Shown piece after piece: positions 53,210 to 61,069 of a DNA stretch of 64,000 bases. The DNA is from an uncultured bacterium (lineage in GTDB: Bacteria > Cyanobacteriota > Vampirovibrionia > Gastranaerophilales > Gastranaerophilaceae), in the NCBI GenBank assembly GCA_949299935.1, contig CASGCE010000032.1:1-64000 (forward strand), given 5' to 3'. The translations under genes were made by a program, and so were the position numbers. How positions within the stretch are numbered: the stretch's first letter is position 1; each line of letters opens with the position of its first letter. The notes under the pieces are model-generated. The model did not search any database. It worked only from the letters and a program-made list of their open reading frames with translations, and had not been told where the DNA came from.

Positions 53210-54469
53210 ATGATAACAACAAACAAGCTAGTAACTGTTAAAATTAAAGATTTAAAACCGAATAAAAATAGTGCAAGATTACATAGTGAAAAAAATAAAC
53301 ATGTATTATGCTCTGCGGTACAGCATTTCAAGATTCTTAATCCGCCAATGGTTGACCAGAATAAAAATATTATTGCGGGGAATTTAAGGTATGAAGTTGC
53401 AAAAGAACTCGGATATGAAGAAATTCAGGTTATCCAAATCGAACATCTTTCAAAAGACGATATTAGAGCATTTATAATTGCTGAAAACAAAATCGCAGAA
53501 ATGGCAGGTTGGGATAAGGAAATTTTAAAAATTGAACTTCAATACTTGACAGATATCGGTTATGACACAACTTTAACCGGATTTGATATTGCAGAAATAG
53601 ACCTTATAATAAATGATGCTGTAATTGAAAATAATTCAGAAGATGAACTACCTGCGGATTCAGTGGTTGAAGCCCGTTCCAAATTTGGTGATAAGTGGAA
53701 GTTAGGCAGACACATCCTCGTAAATGGGGATTCTACAGAACGTAAATTTTATGAATTTCTCTTAAATGATGAAAAAGCCAATATTTCATTTGTGGATTTC
53801 CCTTATAACGTTAAAATACAAGGAAACGTCACAACGAAAAAGCATCATAAAGAATTTCATCAAGCATCCGGCGAAATGACTAAAGCTGAATTCACAGCTT
53901 TTTTAAAAACAGCTATGACATTAATAAAAGAATTTTCAACAGACGGCTCAATTCATTTCGGGTGTATGGACTGGAAACATATTGAAGAAATTATAACCGC
54001 CGGCAATTCAGTTTTTGATGAACTCAAAAACGTATGTATCTGGGACAAAATAACTGCGGGGCTTGGTAGTCTTTACAGGTCACAATATGAAATGATATTT
54101 GTTTACAAAAATGGCACAGCCCCTCATGTAAATAACATTCAGTTAGGAACGTATGGGCGTTATCGAACAAATATTTGGACTTATCAAGGAATGCATGTTT
54201 CAAATCCTCAAGCTGCAGAACTGCTTAAATGGCACCCTACACCAAAGCCTTGTGCATTAATAATGGATGCACTTATAGATTGTTCCAAGCCTAACGACAT
54301 AGTTCTTGATAATTTTGCCGGTTCCGGATCAACCCTTATTGCCGCCGAAAAAATTCAACGCAGTGCTCGATTGATCGAAATAGACCCGCATTACTGTGAC
54401 ATTATAATCCATAGATCTGAGACACTCACAGGTAAAAAAGCCGAATTTATAGGTAATATAGGAGAATAA
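53210..54469 (+). CDS. ParB-domain/DNA methyltransferase fusion (beta class)
   Basis: The 419 residues have an N-terminal ParB/sulfiredoxin-like domain (VKIKDLKPNKNSARLHSEKN, then IIAGNLRYEVAKELGY). The C-terminal methyltransferase has motif IV DFPY at about 198-201 before motif I (DNFAGSGSTLIAAEK), the order of beta-class N4-cytosine/N6-adenine enzymes. Such fusions are common in phages and mobile elements without a matching restriction enzyme and probably protect or mark element DNA. DFPY replaces the usual DPPY. It starts a plus-strand operon with the DUF5681 and terminase genes. Confidence 0.9.
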   Translation: MITTNKLVTVKIKDLKPNKNSARLHSEKNKHVLCSAVQHFKILNPPMVDQNKNIIAGNLRYEVAKELGYEEIQVIQIEHLSKDDIRAFIIAENKIAEMAGWDKEILKIELQYLTDIGYDTTLTGFDIAEIDLIINDAVIENNSEDELPADSVVEARSKFGDKWKLGRHILVNGDSTERKFYEFLLNDEKANISFVDFPYNVKIQGNVTTKKHHKEFHQASGEMTKAEFTAFLKTAMTLIKEFSTDGSIHFGCMDWKHIEEIITAGNSVFDELKNVCIWDKITAGLGSLYRSQYEMIFVYKNGTAPHVNNIQLGTYGRYRTNIWTYQGMHVSNPQAAELLKWHPTPKPCALIMDALIDCSKPNDIVLDNFAGSGSTLIAAEKIQRSARLIEIDPHYCDIIIHRSETLTGKKAEFIGNIGE

Positions 54470-54472
54470 ATA

Positions 54473-54841
54473 ATGACAGATACTAATAAAGATTATGAAG
54501 TCGGATATAAAAAACCTCCAAAGGAATATCAATTCAAACCAGGAGTTAGCGGAAACCCCAAAGGTAGACCTAAACTAATTCAAGATTTTAAATCAGACTT
54601 TCAAGATGAGTTGGAAGAAGTTATAACCTTAAAAGAGGGTGGCAATATTAAGACGATGACTAAACAACGAGCTTTGATTAAAAGGCTTATAACAAACGCT
54701 CTTAACGGGAATGCTGCATCAATAAAACTTGTAACAAGTATTATGAGTTCTTTGCCGATAAAACCAAAAGACATTGAAGCAGATTTATCAATAGAAGATG
54801 CACAAATTCTTAAAGATTTCATTGAAAGGAATGCAAAATAA
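54473..54841 (+). CDS. DUF5681 domain protein, possible small terminase
   Basis: The 122-residue protein begins with the DUF5681 signature YEVGYKKPPKEYQFKPGVSGNPKGRPK-type segment (split here as YEVGYKKPPKEY and FKPGVSGNPKGRPK) and continues with helices. The family is often encoded directly before the large terminase gene, so a small-terminase or DNA-recognition role is likely by position. Its stop overlaps the terminase ATG by 1 nt. Confidence 0.82.
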   Translation: MTDTNKDYEVGYKKPPKEYQFKPGVSGNPKGRPKLIQDFKSDFQDELEEVITLKEGGNIKTMTKQRALIKRLITNALNGNAASIKLVTSIMSSLPIKPKDIEADLSIEDAQILKDFIERNAK

Positions 54842-56316
54842 TGGATGATAAAAGAATTTTACAAGCCGCAATGAGATCTGATTTTTATACATTCGTGCAA
54901 AAATCATTTTACGAAGTTGATAATTCGCAAACATTTATTCCGGCAGCGTATTTAGAAATTATGACAGATAAATTACAGCAGTGTGCAGAGGGAAAAATAA
55001 AGAGATTGATAATTAATATTCCTCCAAGAAAAATGAAATCACTTCTTGCATCAATAGCGTTGCCAGCATGGTTACTTGGGCGAAATCCAAATGAAAGAAT
55101 TCTGTGCGTAAGTTATTCTCAAGAATTGGCAAATAAATTTTCAAGAGACAGAAAAAAGCTGATGAACTCAGATTTTTATAAAGAAACTTTTGCAACAAGA
55201 TTAAATCCTAATAAACAAACAGAAAACCTGCTTGAAACAACTAAAAATGGCTACTGTTATGCAACATCTGTAGGCGGTACATTAACTGGCTTTGGAGGTA
55301 CATACATAATAATTGATGATCCGATTAAAGCTGACGAAGCACTTTCTCAAACAATACGTGAAAGCGTAAACGAATGGTACGATAATACATTATCTTCCAG
55401 ACTTGATAACAAAAACGATGGTGTAATTATTCTTGTAATGCAACGTTTACACCTTGATGATTTAACCGCACATTTGCTAAAACAGGATGGTTGGGAAGTA
55501 TTGTCATTACCTGCCATAGCTAATTCAGATAAAACTTACACTTTATCTAACGGAAAAAAAATTACCATAAACCCCGGTGAGGTCTTATGTCCGGAGATAG
55601 AACCACTTGAAGAAATATTAAAACTTCAAAAGACAATGAGTAATTATAATTTTTACGCACAGTATATGCAAGAACCGATTCCGGAAAAAGGAAATATTCT
55701 TGATTTCAATAAATTTAAGTATTTTGATGAAGTCCCGTCTGGCGGAACAGTATTTCAAAGTTGGGATATAGCTTTTAAAACAGGACGGAATAATGATTAT
55801 ACCGTATGTATTACAGTGGTTGAACACGAAGGAAATATCTATATAACAGATATTTACAGAGAAAAAATTGATATTGCAAACTTGCCTGTAGAAATAATGT
55901 GCCGGTCACAAATGTTTCAATGTAAAAATATGATTATTGAAGCTACAACAAGTACGGAATTTTTATTACAGACTCTTGCACAAAGAGGGATTTATCCAAT
56001 AAAATATACTCCGAAAGATTCAAAAGAAATAAGAGCCAATTATGCATCCGAACCATTGGAATACGGAAAGATCTTTTTAAAACGAAATGCTTCCTGGTTA
56101 GACGATTTTAGAGCTGAAATAGTATCATTTCCGTACGGACGACATGATGATCAGGTTGATGCATTTTCGCAATTAATTATTGAACGTAAGCAAAAAACTT
56201 TTGTAACTTCAACACTTGAACGAGTTAATGCAATGGCAAACTATGTAAAATCGGAAGAATATCAAGCAAGAAAATATGTTCGATTTAAAAGCTCAGGTTT
56301 TGGCAAACTTGTTTAA
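54841..56316 (+). CDS. Phage terminase large subunit
   Basis: The 491 residues have the two TerL parts. The ATPase carries a Walker A-like PPRKMKS at 61-67, Walker B YIIIDDP with Asp159-Asp160, and a coupling segment LVMQRLH. The RNase H-like nuclease has SWDIAFK (Asp309) and the late acidic cluster RHDDQVDAFSQ (Asp436, 437, 440). TerL packages DNA into a procapsid. No portal, protease, capsid or tail gene follows: the next genes are on the opposite strand and not structural. The length is normal and no damage is visible. Confidence 0.93.
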   Translation: MDDKRILQAAMRSDFYTFVQKSFYEVDNSQTFIPAAYLEIMTDKLQQCAEGKIKRLIINIPPRKMKSLLASIALPAWLLGRNPNERILCVSYSQELANKFSRDRKKLMNSDFYKETFATRLNPNKQTENLLETTKNGYCYATSVGGTLTGFGGTYIIIDDPIKADEALSQTIRESVNEWYDNTLSSRLDNKNDGVIILVMQRLHLDDLTAHLLKQDGWEVLSLPAIANSDKTYTLSNGKKITINPGEVLCPEIEPLEEILKLQKTMSNYNFYAQYMQEPIPEKGNILDFNKFKYFDEVPSGGTVFQSWDIAFKTGRNNDYTVCITVVEHEGNIYITDIYREKIDIANLPVEIMCRSQMFQCKNMIIEATTSTEFLLQTLAQRGIYPIKYTPKDSKEIRANYASEPLEYGKIFLKRNASWLDDFRAEIVSFPYGRHDDQVDAFSQLIIERKQKTFVTSTLERVNAMANYVKSEEYQARKYVRFKSSGFGKLV

Positions 56317-57272
56317 AAATTTTTTCTAATCTCATCAATATAATCTTTATATTTCATTTTTAACACTTTCGGAGCGAGGATTTCGACTGCATATCCCCAT
56401 TTGAAAAGGTTCCACATAATGTGTTTATCGCCGCTTGCTTTAAAAGTTACAATCACACTGCCATCAGGCTGCTGCTTCATTTTTTGCGTTGGGTGGAAGT
56501 TATAGTTCAAAACATCTTCCGCTGCTTCCGGTATGAATTTTAATTTAACATCATAAATTTCACCGAAATAAACGCCAAAAGATTTTTTAGAAAATTCTTG
56601 CAAATCAAAACCTTTCGGATCAAATTTCTCTGCCAGAATTTCAACGTTTTTAAGTTTATGTAAAACATAGTTATATTCGTCCTGCCCTTTTGCTTCTTCT
56701 CTCGCAATCAGATGCACTTTTTCCCCGTAAATTAAGCCAAGAGGCTCTAAAATCCTGACTTTATCTTTGTATTCAGCCTGGATTTTTCTGTTTTCTTTAA
56801 TCGCCTGACGAATGACAGAAACAATATTCAAATCAACTTTATAATTCTGTGACTGGCGAACCGCATACCCTTCAGACTGAAGCAGTAATTCAATCTGTGC
56901 TTCATCAATTTTTGTATGCCTGTATTTAAGAGCCTTAACTTTTGTCAAAATTTCATCAAGCTCGGTTTGTGATATTTTATCGCAGGCAGGTTTCAAATTT
57001 TCTAAAAACGCAATATCTTCATTTGAAAATGAAACCAATTCATTCAAAGAATAATTTGTAAATCCCCAGCGTTTGCAGCGTTCATCTGTTGCTATTTCAT
57101 CAACCTGCGGTAATATAGACAAAACACTATCTCTCATTCTTTCCGCCGTACGTCTGGAAACTCCAAAACGTTCCTGAATATCATTCAAAGAAACTCCATT
57201 CAATTTTGAAAGCATGAAAATTATCAGATCAATAATATCCGAAACTCTTGAATATCTTGGTTTATCTTCCAT
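56313..57272 (-). CDS. WYL-domain transcriptional regulator
   Basis: The 319-residue protein has an N-terminal winged HTH (GVSLNDIQERFGVSRRTAERMRDSV) and a C-terminal WYL domain with IQAEYKDKVRILEPLGLIY and VHLIAREE, plus a WCX-type end. WYL regulators sense ligands such as nucleic acid products in many defence or repair loci. It lies 56 nt downstream of rtcB on the same strand, with a copy of a conserved promoter block (57309-57325) between them, and may act on that block. The 3' end overlaps the terminase gene by 4 nt, tail to tail. Confidence 0.87.
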   Translation of the reverse strand: MEDKPRYSRVSDIIDLIIFMLSKLNGVSLNDIQERFGVSRRTAERMRDSVLSILPQVDEIATDERCKRWGFTNYSLNELVSFSNEDIAFLENLKPACDKISQTELDEILTKVKALKYRHTKIDEAQIELLLQSEGYAVRQSQNYKVDLNIVSVIRQAIKENRKIQAEYKDKVRILEPLGLIYGEKVHLIAREEAKGQDEYNYVLHKLKNVEILAEKFDPKGFDLQEFSKKSFGVYFGEIYDVKLKFIPEAAEDVLNYNFHPTQKMKQQPDGSVIVTFKASGDKHIMWNLFKWGYAVEILAPKVLKMKYKDYIDEIRKNF

Positions 57273-57308
57273 ATAGAAACTCCTTTTAGAAATATTCTAA
57301 CATAAATA

Positions 57309-57325
57309 TACGTCAAGTACGGACA
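57309..57325 (-). promoter_or_regulatory. Conserved promoter block upstream of the WYL gene
   Basis: Read on the minus strand the site is TGTCCG-N5-GACGTA, followed 9 nt later by TAGAAT and then ATTTCT and an AAAAGGAG ribosome binding site. The same arrangement precedes the small HTH gene at 58835-58851. It is probably an operator overlapping the -35 region. Confidence 0.65.
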
Positions 57326-57328
57326 TAT

Positions 57329-58450
57329 TTATTCTTTGGCTTTAAAGTTATACAGAGGTTTTAAATGATCAATTACTTCAGCAGCAGGCTCAATCGCTTT
57401 TATAATTTCCGTACTGTTTTTATATGCCATCGGGGCTTCATCAAGTGTTGCAGTTGAAATACAGCTTGAAAAAATCCCTGACATTTGTTTTTTATATTCC
57501 TGCATTGTCAATTGGTCTTTTGCCTGTATTCTTGATAAAGCCCTGCCTGCACCATGCGGAGCAGAATTATTCCAATCCGGATTTCCTTTGCCAATGCAAA
57601 TCAAAGAACCCTCCGCCATATTTAGCGGAATCAGGACTTTTTCCCCTTTATAACAAGAGATAGCACCTTTTCTTATAATTTTATCCTCTCCAATATAATT
57701 ATGAACTGTTTCAAATTCATCTTCTGCTTTCCAACGCATTCCGACCATAATATCATGCGCCATAATTTTACGGTTTAATTTTGCATATTCCCGGCAATAT
57801 TCAGCACAAACCAAATAATCCTGTGCATCTTTGTCTGTCAAAAAGGAAAGCTGTTTTAGTTCACCCTCCCCGTAACAATTTTTTGTGATTGCCAAATCTT
57901 GATAATGAATTGCCAGCTTCAGCCCAATATTTCTTGACCCGCTATGAATTATCAAATATGTTCCGGTTGAACCTTTTTCTAAAGAAATAAAATGATTCCC
58001 GCCGCCTAACGAACCGATTTTATTAACATGGTTTACAAAATTATCTTTCAGAATGTCTTTACAAATCTTTTTTGTTTTTTCAATAAATTCTTCCGGTACA
58101 AGTTCGCTAAATTTTCTTCTGCCATCTCTGCCAAAAGGAATATTCCTGCGAATAACTTTATCCAGTTTTTCATAATCGTTTGTAATATCGTTATCGCTCA
58201 ATTTTATAACATGCATTCCGCAAAATTGATCTACTCCTATAATATTTGGAATAATTTCGCCATTTTTTGGCATTTCAGCAGTAAAACCTATTGTGCAGCC
58301 TTTGCCTTTATGACAATCAGGCATAATCCTAATTTGACAATCTTTAAATATAGGATGATTACAAATAGCACGTGTTTGTTCTGTAACTTCGTTATCTTCA
58401 CTTTCCGTAAAAATTTTTGCTGATGTATATTTCCCTTTGATTTCGTACAT
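57329..58450 (-). CDS. rtcB: RtcB family RNA ligase
   Basis: The 373-residue protein carries RtcB signatures: PDCHKGKGCTIGF, the metal-binding GVDQFCGMH (Asp and Cys kept), SLGGGNHFISLE with HSGSRNIG, and the guanylylated-His motif APHGAGRALSR. RtcB joins RNA 2',3'-cyclic phosphate or 3'-phosphate ends to 5'-OH ends with GTP and manganese. The protein is shorter than classic RtcB (about 400-480 residues), as in compact forms. It follows the small HTH gene by 2 nt and precedes the WYL gene, making a stress-inducible RNA repair unit in the island. Confidence 0.94.
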   Translation of the reverse strand: MYEIKGKYTSAKIFTESEDNEVTEQTRAICNHPIFKDCQIRIMPDCHKGKGCTIGFTAEMPKNGEIIPNIIGVDQFCGMHVIKLSDNDITNDYEKLDKVIRRNIPFGRDGRRKFSELVPEEFIEKTKKICKDILKDNFVNHVNKIGSLGGGNHFISLEKGSTGTYLIIHSGSRNIGLKLAIHYQDLAITKNCYGEGELKQLSFLTDKDAQDYLVCAEYCREYAKLNRKIMAHDIMVGMRWKAEDEFETVHNYIGEDKIIRKGAISCYKGEKVLIPLNMAEGSLICIGKGNPDWNNSAPHGAGRALSRIQAKDQLTMQEYKKQMSGIFSSCISTATLDEAPMAYKNSTEIIKAIEPAAEVIDHLKPLYNFKAKE

Positions 58451-58452
58451 TA

Positions 58453-58797
58453 TTATTTCCTCAATTTCATTTTTCGAACTATCTGTGCAACGGTTCTTTC
58501 GTCTGTATGTAATCTTTCGGCAACTGCTTTAATCTTAAAATTACACTCGCCCCAAATTTTTCTAAATTCTTCATTCGTAACAGCCGTACCTTCGCAGCGG
58601 CAATTTGAGGGAATTTTGTCTTTTATCGAATATCCCATAGATTCTATAAAAGTTTTAAACTTCCCTAAATTTGTCCATTCACCTGATTTTCCGGTCCATT
58701 CCTTTGCTTCGGATTTATAAAAATCTGAAATGTATTTCATTATCATTTGCATATTTCCGCTAAATACTACTTTATTTGCTCGTATTAAATATTTCAT
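58453..58797 (-). CDS. Small protein with C-terminal helix-turn-helix, upstream of rtcB
   Basis: The start at 58797 (GAAAGGAAATTTT before it) gives 114 residues. The N-terminal part (MKYLIRANKVVFSGNMQMI and a long helix) is unrecognised, and the C-terminal segment FKIKAVAERLHTDERTVAQIVRKM looks like a helix-turn-helix. Its stop lies 2 nt before the rtcB start. It is the first gene of the rtcB unit, under the conserved TGTCCG-N5-GACGTA promoter block. Confidence 0.6.
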   Translation of the reverse strand: MKYLIRANKVVFSGNMQMIMKYISDFYKSEAKEWTGKSGEWTNLGKFKTFIESMGYSIKDKIPSNCRCEGTAVTNEEFRKIWGECNFKIKAVAERLHTDERTVAQIVRKMKLRK

Positions 58798-58834
58798 ATT
58801 AAAATTTCCTTTCAGAAATAGTATAAAATATAAG

Positions 58835-58851
58835 TACGTCTTATTCGGACA
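58835..58851 (-). promoter_or_regulatory. Conserved promoter block upstream of the small HTH/rtcB unit
   Basis: On the minus strand TGTCCG-N5-GACGTA is followed 9 nt later by TATACT, then ATTTCT and a GAAAGG ribosome binding site, matching the block before the WYL gene. No good -35 box is present, consistent with activator dependence. Confidence 0.65.
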
Positions 58852-58907
58852 CACTTAATTAATGCTCTTTTTAAAAGGTTTTTCAAGTTATTGAAAAGAA
58901 TTGTGTT

Positions 58908-59222
58908 TTAATCAACTAGAGCTTTCGCTATTTTATAAAAATCTTTCATTCGCTCGGGATTATTGTTCAAAATTTGTTCAATCTCAGCTTGCAAATCCTT
59001 GTTATCATTCTGATGTTCAAAGTTAAAGACGTCGGAAAAATCAACACCCAAAACTTGTAAAATCTTTTCTAAAGTTGACATTAACGGATAATTTCTACCC
59101 GTAACAATATTACTTAAGGCGGTCGGCTCAATCCCAACAAGTTCAGCTATTTTTTCCTGGCTAAAATCTTTTTGTTTAATAAGTTCTTTAATCCTTCGTC
59201 CCAGCAACTTTTTCTTATCCAT
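58908..59222 (-). CDS. XRE-family transcriptional regulator
   Basis: The 104 residues have an N-terminal Cro/C1-type HTH (LLGRRIKELIKQKDFSQEKIAEL, then IEPTALSNIVTGRNYP) and a short helical C-terminal part that probably dimerises. It is divergent from the DUF1643 genes across a 298-nt gap and may repress them or its own gene. It is typical of the regulators found in mobile elements. Confidence 0.85.
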   Translation of the reverse strand: MDKKKLLGRRIKELIKQKDFSQEKIAELVGIEPTALSNIVTGRNYPLMSTLEKILQVLGVDFSDVFNFEHQNDNKDLQAEIEQILNNNPERMKDFYKIAKALVD

Positions 59223-59520
59223 ATTCCTACCTTATTTGTAACCTGAATTAAATTAATCGTACAAATAAAGATTAAAAAACTACATTAAAAGATACTGATT
59301 TTAGATGAATAAAATCAGTATAAAATAAATTATAATTTGATTATTCTGAACTTTAAAGAAAATTTTCAGTATAAATAAAAATCACACAATGATACTTTTT
59401 ATGTCATTGTACTTGAAAACGTATGCAACAAGAGCGATTAATTGAATAACTGCAAATTTTAAACTGTGTCCAAATTGGACGGAGTGAGGAGTTAAGATAA
59501 AACTTGAAAGGAAACTAAAA
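59223..59520. other. Intergenic region between the XRE and first DUF1643 gene
   Basis: The 298-nt stretch is AT-rich and divergently flanked, so it should hold both promoters. I see no gene in it. Its right end contains the leader copy at 59471-59502. Confidence 0.5.
59471..59502 (+). repeat. Leader repeat, copy A (upstream of DUF1643 gene 1)
   Basis: This 32-nt segment is repeated at 60270-60301 before the second DUF1643 gene with four mismatches, all A/G transitions. Both copies end in AGGAGTTAAGATAAAA. Confidence 0.8.
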
Positions 59521-60261
59521 ATGAACAAAGAAGAAATATTTAAGAATATTCCACACATAAAGGCTTATAGGCACGACATCACAGATAGTTTTGATTTGTA
59601 TTTTGGACAAAACAAGAATAATAAAAATAATTGTCTTATAGAAGTTAATGGTTTTGCATATTACGATTGCGAAACCCCAAAAGCCAAATCTGATTGTTAT
59701 AGATATTATCTTGAATTGGAAATGAATAATCCCAAAAATAATAAAACTCTGGTCGTTTTAATGCTTAACCCGTCAAATACATTTCCGGAAATGAACGGTA
59801 AAAAATCAACGGTCGACGGAACTGTTAAAAATGCAGTAAGAATTGCCTATAAAGCAGGATACTCAAAAGTTATTATTTTAAATTCGTTCAACTATATAGA
59901 CGGAAACAGTTTGACTGCAATAAAATCAATGAAACAAACTTCAAATGATACTAATACAACAATAATATTAAATGTATTAAAAGAGCATAAAGAGTTGATG
60001 ATAGCTTGGGGTACAAAAGTACGACAAAAAGATAAAAATAATATTTTAAGCAGCATTTGGGATATAGCTACGGATTTGAAAATATTTGCGTACGCCTGGA
60101 ATAAAAAGTCAAATTGTCCATACCATCCTGCAACCAGAGTGGATAATAAGAACAACGGCTTTCCTCTAACGAAATTTTTAACCGACAAGACCAATTTACT
60201 AGAACTGGCTGTCAAAAAGCAAAATGATAAATTTGATTTAGTATTAATAAGTCAAAATTAA
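59521..60261 (+). CDS. DUF1643 family protein 1
   Basis: The 246 residues contain the DUF1643 core: VLMLNPSNTFPEM, STVDGTVKNAVRIAYKAGY, VIILNSFNYI and LMIAWGTKV, with a CPYHPATR segment later. The domain is found mainly in bacteria and mobile elements; its biochemical role is not known. GAAAGG lies before the ATG. It is in tandem with a second, divergent member 61 nt downstream. Confidence 0.82.
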   Translation: MNKEEIFKNIPHIKAYRHDITDSFDLYFGQNKNNKNNCLIEVNGFAYYDCETPKAKSDCYRYYLELEMNNPKNNKTLVVLMLNPSNTFPEMNGKKSTVDGTVKNAVRIAYKAGYSKVIILNSFNYIDGNSLTAIKSMKQTSNDTNTTIILNVLKEHKELMIAWGTKVRQKDKNNILSSIWDIATDLKIFAYAWNKKSNCPYHPATRVDNKNNGFPLTKFLTDKTNLLELAVKKQNDKFDLVLISQN

Positions 60262-60269
60262 ATTGCGAC

Positions 60270-60301
60270 CGAATTAGACAGAGTAAGGAGTTAAGATAAA
60301 A
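60270..60301 (+). repeat. Leader repeat, copy B (upstream of DUF1643 gene 2)
   Basis: Second copy of the 32-nt leader block; see 59471-59502. The duplication includes regulatory sequence, so the paralogues probably arose by tandem copying of gene plus leader. Confidence 0.8.
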
Positions 60302-60322
60302 ATAAGATAAGAAAGGAACGTA

Positions 60323-61000
60323 ATGTATTCCTGGAAAATAAAAATTGATAAGAATAAATTATTAGATGTCAAAGTAGATGCTTCTTTTAGTGACACCTTT
60401 AATAAAGAAGAATTGAAACAAATTCAAAAATTTTATGATAATAAGGGTAAAAAAATTCATTTTGAAGAAAAAGTTAAAGTCGATGGCATTTGCTATAAAA
60501 ATCGAACAAAATTAATTGCAAGTTGGCACTCTGAATCTAAAAATTCTGAAAAAGCTTTGGGGTTTATAATGTTTAACCCAAGTTTTGCAAATCCAAAAAA
60601 CAGCGATGACACCGTTAGAAATGCTATCAAATTTGCGAATAAAGAAGGATATAATAAAATTATTGTTTTAAACTTATTTCCCATAAGAATTTCCGGTGCA
60701 GATTTTGTTTGCAAATATTATTCAAAAGAAGATTTGAAGAACTATAAGTGTGAAATAAATTTTGGTGATTTACCTGAAGATGTTGTATTGTGTTGGGGCA
60801 AATTACCAAAACGCATACCCAATATAGATTCGATAATAGAAAAACTATATTCAGAATTAACCAGTACAAATAAAGCATTGTATCAAATAACGGATGAGAA
60901 TTTTCAGAGACATCTATCCTCTCCGTCTGTTAATTCCATAGGAGGAATTGAACAGCTTAAGTTAACAAAGATACAATCAATCTATAAATTTAATAAATAA
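60323..61000 (+). CDS. DUF1643 family protein 2
   Basis: The 225 residues include the same core as the gene before it: LGFIMFNPSFANPKN, DDTVRNAIKFANKEGY, IIVLNLFPIR and DVVLCWGKLP. The C-terminal end has an HLSSPSVNSIGG segment. Overall identity to the first copy looks low, so the duplication is old. GAAAGGAAC stands before the ATG. A Fic gene follows after 69 nt, with its own promoter. Confidence 0.8.
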   Translation: MYSWKIKIDKNKLLDVKVDASFSDTFNKEELKQIQKFYDNKGKKIHFEEKVKVDGICYKNRTKLIASWHSESKNSEKALGFIMFNPSFANPKNSDDTVRNAIKFANKEGYNKIIVLNLFPIRISGADFVCKYYSKEDLKNYKCEINFGDLPEDVVLCWGKLPKRIPNIDSIIEKLYSELTSTNKALYQITDENFQRHLSSPSVNSIGGIEQLKLTKIQSIYKFNK

Positions 61001-61015
61001 TATTTTTAGATAAAC

Positions 61016-61045
61016 TTGCATAATTCGGAAAAAATGTGGTATAAT
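61016..61045 (+). promoter_or_regulatory. Promoter of the Fic gene
   Basis: TTGCAT (61016-61021), 18 nt and TATAAT (61040-61045) precede GGAG and ATG 61070. ATTCGGA occurs on both sides of the -10 box (about 61023 and 61057), a possible operator. Confidence 0.55.
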
Positions 61046-61069
61046 ATCCGTATAATATTCGGAGAAAGC

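Noticed and set aside
53210-54469. Restriction-modification system
   Set aside because: The ParB-methyltransferase has no restriction endonuclease or specificity gene beside it; the next genes are DUF5681 and terminase.
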